Source: Yarrowia lipolytica (lineage: Eukaryota > Ascomycota > Dipodascomycetes > Dipodascales). Taken from it: a stretch of 64,000 nucleotides of DNA. The position numbers and the translations under genes were made by a program. Numbering within the stretch: the stretch's first letter is position 1; each line of letters begins with the position of its first letter. Location: contig NC_090775.1 of the NCBI RefSeq assembly GCF_001761485.1, forward strand, positions 2,673,001-2,737,000. The letters run 5' to 3'. The notes under the pieces are model-generated. The model saw nothing but the letters and a program-made list of their open reading frames with translations, ran no database searches and was not told the origin of the DNA. Of this stretch, positions 1-9,500 are shown piece by piece.

Positions 1-779
1 TGCCGACTGTAACTGTGGGGTGTGCAGTCAACACGTCCTTGGTCACTGTTGAGTGATCACATATAGTCGTTGGTTGATTGTACCACTTGGTGCATACGAT
101 AATTTGCCTGTACCTAGCTACCGTACAATTGCCGGTGCAATATTGATTGTACTGCGATTGTTGTGTTGGATGTAGACCACACGTGTGTACAATAGTCCAC
201 TACAAGTACAGTATGTATGTACTGTACTGTACTAAGTAGATAGGAACATGTAGCTACAGTTAAGTGAAACAAAGAGCGTTGATTGTATGATCACAAGTAC
301 CGTGTGTACTTGTAAGCAACTTGTTACTACAAGTAATATTAAAAGACCAATTATATTAAAAGACCAATACAAAGAAGTATTATACTGAACTTGTACTCCT
401 ATAATTTTGTACTTGTACGATCAAACACAGTAGAAGAAGACTGCAGGGTGCATTCGCTTATGTTGCAGGATAATGTAGTGCTGATGTGGACTGTACAGGT
501 TGAGAGAAGATGTCAAGAATATGAGCGAGAGTTTTCTGCCGTGTCATCTATCCCAAAGACTGTACAAAGAGTCAGACTTATGAGTGCCCATTCTTACCAT
601 ATAGGCACTTGTCGAATCTCTGTTCCACCGAGGGGAATCTTGAGGCTGATACACCTTCTCCCAAGACAATATCGTGAAGTCATATGAACAATCTAAGATT
701 GATGTTGTGTTGAGGCTGAAACGAAGCATATGGCAAATCGAAGATTCGATGAAGATATAAAGGGTCCCCCTTCTATCGG
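1..779. other. Gene-free stretch at window start
   Basis: No ATG-initiated ORF of credible length lies here. The open frame around 391-687 begins with TTG and resembles nothing. The stretch carries several copies of the dispersed word TACAAGTA/TACTTGTA (201-209, 308-316, 409-418) and TACTGTAC runs near 220-235. A TATAAAG at 756-762 lies directly before the zinc-finger ORF. Confidence 0.7.
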
Positions 780-1871
780 ATGACGACCATCCCTGAACTA
801 TCAGTCTACACCATGCAACAAAGATATCTACAACCCTATGACGACGACACTCTGGTCGAAGAGATTCCACCTACAAATGCCGAGGTGGGAATTGTGCCAT
901 TTGATGATCTGGAACTGGTGGCCGAAAGTCAGCCTCCTTGCGATACCTGGAAGAACTGCGTGTTATCATATAAGATGATAGTCCAGGGCTATGACAATGA
1001 AATCCTGACCCATGAAGGACAGTTGCAAACGAATTTCGTACCGGGCATGTCTACCGCCATTTGCATGACTTCAAATCTGAATTTTGAACCCCACATGACT
1101 CCCGAAGACGTGCAACGGGTCACTTTGGCTGCTTTGGTTCGTGACCGTCCTCCTCCTGAGGTGGACGAGGAGTCTGACAATGAGCTATGTGCACGTCAGA
1201 GTATGGCCATCTACGAAAGATACAAGGGCCGAATGAGCGAATTGTGGCGCGACATGCCTGAATTGCCATTATTTGAAGATGGAGACAGCAAGACTACTCC
1301 TAAGGCTTCTTCTGAAGATGATCCCTCAACTTATGCCGATGGGTACCAGAACGAGGCAGGCGCTACTGCGAACGATTCCCAAAACGAGAACGATGGTATG
1401 GGATATCAGGGTGTCGATAATTCTCTTCTTCCAGGATGTGACCCAAGCTCAGACTCGCATTATTCAGATTCAGACAGACCATGTACATCGCATTCAATAT
1501 CTGGTGGAGAAGCTGTAAAGAGAACCCAGATGCTCAAAGACAGACGACTCTGGAAACGAGCCAACGAACCCCAGTTCATCACTTGCACTTCTTGTCCCCG
1601 AAAGAGCTTCAAAAGTCTCGCCAAATACGCGAAACATCTTGACACCCACCATAGTGGACTCTCCAACGAACACTTGTGTCCTTCTAAGACCTGCCCAAGA
1701 TCGATTGTTGGCTTCAGTACTGCTGTTGGATGTTCTCAACATTTCAACATCTGTCACAGAAACCATGACAGGATATTCGAACTCAAGTGCAGAAAGTGGT
1801 ATCTGAAGAGATGGCGGCTAAAACCCGAGATACCCTGTCTGTCAATGTATGTGTTCATGGTAGACATTTAG
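780..1871 (+). CDS. C2H2 zinc-finger-like protein, function unknown
   Basis: This ATG-initiated ORF encodes 363 residues. The middle (about 130-250) is acidic and rich in Ser, Asp and Asn, as in many fungal regulators. The C-terminal part has two finger-like Cys/His clusters. The first is C269-x2-C272 followed by H286 and H290/H291. The second is C300-x4-C305 followed by H321 and H326, a looser spacing than the classical C2H2 finger. I do not recognise an orthologue. A DNA-binding or regulatory role is inferred from the fingers only. A TATAAAG at 756-762 is just 18 bp upstream of the first ATG, so a transcript using that box would probably start near or past it. Met12 (813) is then the alternative start. 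Confidence 0.6.
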   Translation: MTTIPELSVYTMQQRYLQPYDDDTLVEEIPPTNAEVGIVPFDDLELVAESQPPCDTWKNCVLSYKMIVQGYDNEILTHEGQLQTNFVPGMSTAICMTSNLNFEPHMTPEDVQRVTLAALVRDRPPPEVDEESDNELCARQSMAIYERYKGRMSELWRDMPELPLFEDGDSKTTPKASSEDDPSTYADGYQNEAGATANDSQNENDGMGYQGVDNSLLPGCDPSSDSHYSDSDRPCTSHSISGGEAVKRTQMLKDRRLWKRANEPQFITCTSCPRKSFKSLAKYAKHLDTHHSGLSNEHLCPSKTCPRSIVGFSTAVGCSQHFNICHRNHDRIFELKCRKWYLKRWRLKPEIPCLSMYVFMVDI

Positions 1872-2768
1872 AACGGGGTCATTAGCTAACCTCTTTTCTG
1901 TCACATGCGCTATTTGTATTGATTGAAGAGGACGCTGTTAGCTATCTGATACACTTTATCTCTACAGAGAGGAAGAGAAATATGTCACTCGTTGTGTACC
2001 ACCCGTACCTGCATTACAACTTGTACATTTTATATATATGTGCATACTATTGCGAGTAGGAGAATAAATACCACGTACTGGACTTTTCAATGGAACCGCG
2101 AAGACATTACTACAGCTCCATATCTTTTCATGATCTCAGCAACTACAGTTTCTGTCGACTACATAGCTCAATCCAAGTTCAGTATGCATACCAACCAAAC
2201 TTGCCTAAGGAAGGAGGTGTAAACAATTAGGAAAGAGATAGTGGTCATCTGAGTTGTATTGAAAGGAGTTTTGTGGTTACTGTAGTTACTTCCTTGTTTC
2301 AGTCGCTTTAGAACTGCATAATCGCCCATCCAACTTCTTGCAACTCTCACGCGAATATCACAAGATGCACTTTTTTCCTGATTCTTAACATTTTCTTACC
2401 ACACACCACTTCACTATCACAGCCCAACTCATCTGGTGAAAGACTGTTCACATGACAGCTCAAAACACCTACCGAATCGGATCAGTCGCAGCCGGACGTT
2501 TTTCGAACTCCAACTTCTCACTTGACATGAATTGGTATAGAAAGGGAGATGATCACAGAGAACAACACAACAATGTGAGCCATGTCTAGACAATATCGCT
2601 CGTTTTACAGTATTAAACACTCAAAATGAAGACCATGAACACAAAACATCTCTAATGATACCATTTTCTGGCATATTCGCCACATACCTGAAACTGACAG
2701 ACGACGATCACTCCAATCAAGTCAGACCGAATAGGAAGTAGGAAGCCTTCCTCGGCGCCTTTTCACAA
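1872..2768. other. Intergenic stretch upstream of the secreted-protein gene
   Basis: No supported gene. The two short minus-strand open frames around 2168-2620 have no recognisable features. The right end is the promoter of the secreted-protein gene. Confidence 0.7.
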
Positions 2769-2776
2769 TATATAAA
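2769..2776 (+). promoter_or_regulatory. TATA box of secreted-protein gene
   Basis: TATATAAA lies 113 bp before the ATG at 2889 and 8 bp before an in-frame ATG at 2784. A transcript directed by this box should start after 2784, which supports 2889 as the real start codon. Confidence 0.6.
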
Positions 2777-2888
2777 CTGGGTTATGGGCTCTTCATTATC
2801 TCTACCCTTGATCAATCAACTTCCCCAACATCTCTTTCACCAACATCCTCCTTTCAGTTTTACCAACTTCAGATTTTCAGCTTCCATC

Positions 2889-3998
2889 ATGAAATTCTCC
2901 ACTACCACCGTTATTGTCGCTGCTACTCTTGGCCTGGCTGCTCCTGCTTTCCAGCAGGATGCTTCCAACAGCGACTTTATCTACCAGCTCCAGGTTTCTG
3001 ACAAGAACAACCAGTTCAACCAGCAGCTGTTCACCGATGGAACCAACATCTACTATGGTCCCCGGAACCAGAACACTGCTCCTCAGGGCCAGAATCTTGT
3101 GACAATCACCGTCTTCATGGACAGCAACGGAAACCTGCAGTCCATCGACAACCAGAACCGATACGTCTCTGTTGGCAGCAATGGCCGAATGCAGATGTCC
3201 AACCAACATCGAGGTCGATGGAATGTTCAGACCAACCGAAACAACAACAATGATGTTTCTCTGCGGTTCGACAACAACCCCAAATTCCTGGCTTGCCCTG
3301 TCCAGAACTACAACAGCGGTTCTCGATCCAGAGGCAAGCGAGAAGAGTCCGAGTCTGCTGCCGCCCGGAAGGACCACCAGAACAACTGGAACAATAACCA
3401 GAACTGGAACAACCAGAACGGCCAGAAGGACAACCAGGTTTACCAGGTTTACGTCAACAACGCTCCCTGTGCCAACCCCGTTGAGCTGTCCCTGAACGGC
3501 CAGAAGCGGGGTCGACGAAACCAGTGGAACAACCGAAACAACCGAAACGTTGCCCGAGATGTGTCTACTGAGACTCCCGAGGCAACCATTGTTCTTCGAG
3601 TCAACGGAGTCACCCGACAGAACGCTATGTATTCTCCTGTCTTCAACCAGGATGGCCGAATGTACACCCAGATGCAGCGAGACAACCACCACTTCTCCGA
3701 CGACCAGCACGGCAACAACATGTTCCGACTGTCGCAGGATGGCCAGATCATCGACACCCGATCCCAGCAGTACGCTCGGCTTGGCCAGAACCAGCAGTTG
3801 TCCATGACCAACAACCAGAATCAGGGACTGCTGTTCACTGTTGACATCAATGGAAACCTGCAGTACAACGGTAACCAGTTCCTAGCTTGTGATACAGGAA
3901 ACAACGGTCTGTACGAGGTTCGACCTGCCGGAGCCGAGGGAGCTGCAGCTTCTTGTGCTAACGCCCAGGCAATTACCATCCAGATTGACCAGCAGTAA
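2889..3998 (+). CDS. Secreted Asn/Gln-rich protein of two related modules
   Basis: The protein has 369 residues from the chosen ATG. Residues 1-18 form a signal peptide (MKFSTTTVIVAATLGLAAP); the upstream in-frame ATG at 2784 would bury it behind 35 residues and sits too close to the TATA box. The mature chain holds two related modules. Each starts with a beta-rich segment, contains an N-x-FLAC motif and ends in a C-A-N-[PA] motif followed by an alternating hydrophobic strand. The first module also carries an Asn/Gln/Trp/Arg-rich insert. Basic pairs of Kex2 type occur as GKRE within the first module and QKRGRR at its end. There is no GPI signal or membrane helix. I do not recognise the family. 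A cell-wall or extracellular role is inferred from the signal peptide and composition. The codon bias toward common codons suggests good expression. Confidence 0.85.
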   Translation: MKFSTTTVIVAATLGLAAPAFQQDASNSDFIYQLQVSDKNNQFNQQLFTDGTNIYYGPRNQNTAPQGQNLVTITVFMDSNGNLQSIDNQNRYVSVGSNGRMQMSNQHRGRWNVQTNRNNNNDVSLRFDNNPKFLACPVQNYNSGSRSRGKREESESAAARKDHQNNWNNNQNWNNQNGQKDNQVYQVYVNNAPCANPVELSLNGQKRGRRNQWNNRNNRNVARDVSTETPEATIVLRVNGVTRQNAMYSPVFNQDGRMYTQMQRDNHHFSDDQHGNNMFRLSQDGQIIDTRSQQYARLGQNQQLSMTNNQNQGLLFTVDINGNLQYNGNQFLACDTGNNGLYEVRPAGAEGAAASCANAQAITIQIDQQ

Positions 3999-6466
3999 AC
4001 GGGCCTACCAAGCGTTTGACAATGTCATTTGACCTGTGACAATAGTGGTTTTCAATACAAGTTTCCATTATTATACACTATATTGTGGATCTGCGTAGAT
4101 TGTATCTGTTTCTTGTCCCCTTCGAGTATCAATTAGTTACCTTGACGATATGCGACTGTTTCGTCTTTAGGTCATGAGAGCTGCCCAACACGGCACTGGA
4201 TAGATCGGACTTATAGGCCCAATGCTACAACTCGGATTATAAGGCACCATTTTTGTTTAGTTCATTTTACGATGCAATTGTGGGCAATAAGGTGACATGG
4301 GTTAAAGGGGTTGCTGGAATTACTGTAGGGACTCGCCTCAGTTTTTTTGCTGTAAGCAACGGATGTTGAGATAAGTTCCGACTTCATACATTCGTTTCTG
4401 AGACTCGGAGTGTCTCTGGTCAATTAATTGAATCGCTTTTATGCTACATCCGGCTTGTTTCAGACCGTTCCGACATCACCAACAGAAAGAAGACAATATT
4501 ACGACTTTTTGGGGGGGAATTCATGGCTTTCATATTACTGTGTCCCGCTACTTGTAGCTACCTTAGAGTAGATGAAACACTCCCGGGAGCAACGTCCTTC
4601 TTTTTTTTTGTTCTTTGGACTGAACGGTGTCTGTCTATCTACCTCGACGCACCCAATATTCGTTGCATGTTGACAAGCAACTTTCTTTCATTCCGTGAGC
4701 TACCTTGTACATATCCGACCCACAAGGTCCAGACAAGCCAAGTCGGTGTCTTTAGCCTCCTTCTTCATCCCAGTGGGGAAACGGTAATAGAACAAGTGGT
4801 TGTCGAAAGGAGTTGGTGGGGGCAGTGACAGGAAGATCACGCCGTCTTATTGCACGAATTTGGAAGCTGTCAAGCTCGTGTCAGAGTGTGCAAGAACCGA
4901 CTTAGGATGTACAAGAGCTGGGTTCGTGTTCTCTCATCGTACTACAATGTGATCCGTGAAAGACTCTACTCAAGAGCACTTCTACTTAGGTGTCTGCGTC
5001 AACTTCGCGTGAAACATGATTTCTCGACACACGCAGGCCGAGATTAGGTGTCAGACATGGAGTGGATTGCGTGTGAGCACATTGTACTCGTACTTGTAGC
5101 TTGCATGCTACTGGGTTCCTACAAACAGGACATCTGTTCAGTCATTGCGGCTACCTATGGTACAGTAGCTGGCGGGAGAATTTCGTTTTCACGTGTCAAA
5201 AGACGCCAATGAAAGTCAGCAGTCTTAACGCCACAATAGACCCAAGTGTCCTTGGGGGGTGCTGTAGACCTACCGCACACAAGTACCTATATGTGTGCTC
5301 GAACTTGCGCTGGTGAAAATATGCTGCCGGATACATTCCACAATGGCATGGAGGAAAAAAAAGAATGGTAGTTTCGTATTTACGGACCCACCCAGCTTAA
5401 AGTGGGTCTTCCCAGCGTGTAAGTTCGAGGACTGGGGGGGTCTTGCAGCCATCTACGATACCGGGTGTTCGGTGTCCGAACCGAAGCCATGTTCCGCGAT
5501 AGACAATCGGACTTTTACCAGTTTCTGCCCCAACCCTTAGCTGCCCCACTGTAGCCCAACAAGTACTTCTTGTTGTCTACCCACGGGGTTAGCTTGTGTT
5601 AGTTTAGTTTTGGTACCAGGGTGGGCTTGAGGGCAAGCCAAGCCCAGGACACTTGAATGAGGTCGAGGTCGTCGTCATAATATCCGTTCTTGTCCCCGTT
5701 TTCCGCCCTCAAATCTGTGAATCACCTGTCTTACTTTGGTGCCCGTGTGTTCGTTGCACGGCTATCATTGGTTCTCGTAACTTTGAACTCTGAGCAGCAA
5801 GGTTTCCATCGGTGGTGGTGGGTTGGGTGTTAACGTAAATTAATCACAACAAAAAAACTAATAGCAAAAGGGGGCGTAAATAGACGCCGTCTTTGGTCGT
5901 GTGAGGTTGGGTTTCTAAGGAATTAACAGAAACACTTTCATGGAAGGCGGAAATGGTGAAGGACTCGGTCAGACTGCTGCCTGAACCTCACACATGTCGT
6001 ATTTGTTGTGCTTGGCATGTTCGGACATTTTCCATGTCCGCTTCTACACCTTGTCTGCAGTTGACATTGATTGTCTCAGATCTGCATCGCTCAAGCAATA
6101 CCGTGCAGGTCTCGCATGACTATAACTGTATCCGGAACGGGTGGAAACTCGACTATGTGAAGAACTAAGGCCACCCCGTACCTCCAACAGCAGCCCCTGC
6201 TTCGTTGAGATGTATGTTTTTGTCTCCCAAACGTCACTCGAGAGTAGCGCCGTTTGAGCCCTCGAATAAGGCACTATTTAGGACCAGACCACACCCCGCG
6301 GATGTCAAGCCGAACCTTGTTGCATAAAGATAATACTAGTCAAGTGGGGTGTCGACCCGATGAGAGAATAAACCGATTGCAACGGTTTTTATTTCATTCG
6401 CTTCTTCCAGCAGACACTCTTGGTTTTCTTCCTCACAGCTTTCCGCCATTATCAGCTGCGTGTATC
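3999..6466. other. Long gene-free stretch before the ABC transporter
   Basis: About 2.5 kb with no supported gene. The short open frames here (up to 101 codons, for example 4523-4828 and 5295-5540) resemble no family. Several G runs of six or seven occur near 4510, 5255 and 5434. I find no tRNA boxes, long repeats or element ends. The right part is presumably the regulatory region and 5' leader of the ABC transporter. Confidence 0.65.
6294..6301 (+). promoter_or_regulatory. PDRE-like element upstream of the ABC transporter
   Basis: CCCGCGGA differs by one base from the drug-response element TCCGCGGA that zinc-cluster activators bind at ABC transporter genes in other yeasts. It lies about 240 bp before the start codon. 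One imperfect copy is weak evidence. Confidence 0.25.
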
Positions 6467-6534
6467 GTGAGTATATTGGGAGTGAGAGATGCCCTCACGA
6501 TAAGACAACAGCTATAGTACAAATGTTAACACAG
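6467..6534 (+). other. Probable 5'-leader intron of the ABC transporter
   Basis: GTGAGT at 6467-6472 and TTAACACAG at 6526-6534 delimit a 68-nt intron whose last AG is directly followed by the ATG at 6535. The 5' site is identical to those of the other introns in this window. The branch word TTAAC differs by one base from the CTAAC found in the others, but the 4-base distance to the 3' splice site is the same. Confidence 0.6.
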
Positions 6535-9500
6535 ATGTCAGATCAAGCGCCGCCAAACTCGCCCGGAACACGGGTACCAGGGGAGATCGGTCCCCAACAA
6601 TCTTCCCAGCAAGTTCCCATGGCTTATACCATCCCAGGAACAACAAGTACAGCTCTAGATGAGGAGATCTCGGAGTACCGTGACACCAACCGAACGACCA
6701 AGACCCCTGGGATAGACGAGCTGACACCCACAGCGTTTTATGACAATCGTGGTGTTAGGCATGAGCATAGGGGAATATCTGAAGAGATGAAGAAGGAGCT
6801 CAAGAGACAGGAGAGACGCCAGCACGAGATGTTGCAACAGAAGCAGCTTGAGCTGAGACAACAGGAAGCCCTACACCAACACCAAATGCTCATCATTGAG
6901 CAGCAGAAGCAAGATCAGATTATTCAACAGCAGAAACAGCTGCAACAACTGCAGCGGCAGCAACAGGAAGAGGTGGTCAGACAACAGCAGCTGCAGCAAC
7001 AGCAGCAACTGTACCAGTACTATCAGCAACAGCAACAGCAGCAACAGCAGTATGCCGCACACATGTTACAATTCGAGCAACAAAGGCGGGAGCAGATGCG
7101 ACAACTTCAGTTGGCCCAGTACCAGGCATCTCAGGCTGTTCAGACACATCATCAAGATGTTTCTCATCTAACCCCGTCTGTTCCCGTACCTGCAGCCGTA
7201 ACACAGCCTCCTGCCTCCGTAGCACGTACGGCATCAGTCTCAGACATGTTGGTACCTCCTATGACATGGTCAAGAGAGGAGCCTGCCCATACTCCACAAC
7301 CTACTCAATCGCGCCGATACACACCCACTTACGGTCCTGCAAAAGATGACTATCGAGGTGATAGCGGAGGCAACAGAAACAGTGGTCATGGTGGAAACAG
7401 GAGGATTGAGATACCCATCACAACAATTATTCAACGCCCTTTTGAGCACTACCGTTCCCACAATAAGTCTCCTATAGAGTTTTCCACCAGTCCTTCTGGG
7501 CCGTCAGACAGCGATGAGGATTTCGGAGACTTGACTGAGGCAGAGATTGAAGTTCTACGACGTCAAATCTCGACGGATAAAGTCAAGGTAAACTTTCTTA
7601 CACTGTTCAGGTACGCTACCAAACTTGATATCTTCATTCTGTTCATTGGAATGGTCACAGCTGCCGCAGCTGGTGTTTGCATGCCTCTCTTCACTGTCAT
7701 TTTCGGTCAGATGACCAATGAGTTCTTAGCTTTCATTGTGCTTGGTTCATCAGCTGACCGTTTCCAGCATCAGATTAATCATTATGCTCTGTATTTTGTC
7801 TACATTGCTGTGGCTACGTTTTGCTTAACGTCAATCAAGACATACATTACTGTCGAAAGAGGAGAACGGTTGAGTGCTCGAATCCGAGAGAATTATTTGA
7901 AGGCTATCATGAGACAGAACATTGGCTACTTCGACAAACTGGGAGCTGGAGAGGTGACCAACAGAATCACCACTGATACAAATCTGATTCAGGAAGGCAT
8001 TTCCGAGAAATTGGGACTTATTGTGTCGGCTGTTTCCTCGTTCATTACCTCACTGGTGATAGGATTCATCAAATCGGCTCGACTCACTGGAATTATGATC
8101 TCCACTGTTGTCGCTCTTGTCCTGGCCATGGGAATCTGCTCCACTTTCCTTGTTAGATACGTTAGATGGGCAATTGAAGACGACAGCGAGTGTTCGTCTA
8201 TTGCGGAGGAGTGTTTTGCATCAATTACCAACATTGTGGCATTTGGAATGCAGGTGAAGATGGACAAGCGGTACGAGAAGCCTCTCAACTCGAGTCTGAA
8301 GAATTACCTGCTTAAGGCACGAGTTCTTGGAGCCATGGTAGGCATCCTTTGGTGCATCACTTATTGCATGTATGCCCTTGCACTCTGGGAGGGTTCTCGG
8401 CTTGTCAACAAGGGTGAGACCAGCATCGGTCATGTCATCACTGTTCTTATGGCTCTCATGATTGGTGCTTTTCAGTTAGGAGGAGTCGCTCCCAATATGG
8501 AATCTCTTGGATCTGCAGTCGGGGCGGGTAAGAAGATCTTTGAGACCATTGATCGAGTTCCAGATATCGATTCTCTCAGTGGAGGAGAAACTCTCTCAAA
8601 TCTTCGAGGCGCTATCTCGTTTAAGAATGTCCATTTCCGGTACCCTTCTCGCCCTACGGTTCCTATTTTGCGAGAGTTCAACCTCGATATTCCCTCCGGA
8701 GCTACCGTTGCATTGGTTGGAGCTTCTGGATCAGGTAAGTCAACCATCGTTGCACTATTGGAGCGCTTCTACCAGCCTCTAGGAGGCTCCATCACAGTTG
8801 ATGGTGTGAGCATTCTGTCTCTTGATGTAAAGTGGCTTCGTCAACAAATGAGTCTTGTTTCTCAGGAGCCGACTCTGTTCAATTGCACTATCTTTGAAAA
8901 CATTTCTCACGGTTTGATTGGAACCGAGTATGAGAATGCAGAGAGATCTGTTAAGATGAAACTTGTTGAAGACGCATGTGAGCAGGCCAACTGTTCAGAG
9001 TTCATCAAAACTCTTACTGACGGTCTTGACACACAGGTTGGTGAGAAGGGGTATCTCTTATCGGGTGGACAAAAACAGCGAGTAGCTATTGCCCGAGCCA
9101 TCATTTCTAACCCTCCTATTCTACTGCTTGATGAAGCTACGTCAGCTCTAGATACTCGCAGTGAGAAGCTGGTTCAGCAGGCTCTGGACAAAGCTGCCAA
9201 AAACCGAACCACTATTGTCATTGCACACCGTCTGAGTACAATCAAGAATGCCGACAAGATTGTGGTCATGTCCAAGGGTGAGATTCTTGAACAGGGCTCT
9301 CATGACGAGTTGATTGCTGCAAGAGGAACTTACTATGGATTGGTTGGAGCTCAGAGAATCGAAGACGGAGGTCCAGAAACCGCATCGACCACAGAAAAGG
9401 GCTACTACTGGGAAAGCGGTTCTGGATCCGATTTTGACGTTGGTAGTAATGTGTCTGTCGAAAAGACGACTCCTCTCAACACCTGGGGAATGATCAAGCT

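Noticed and set aside
2877-3710. 277-codon minus-strand frame opposite the secreted-protein gene
   Set aside because: It is the antisense shadow of a biased Asn/Gln/Val composition; the plus strand has signal peptide, TATA box and sensible codons.
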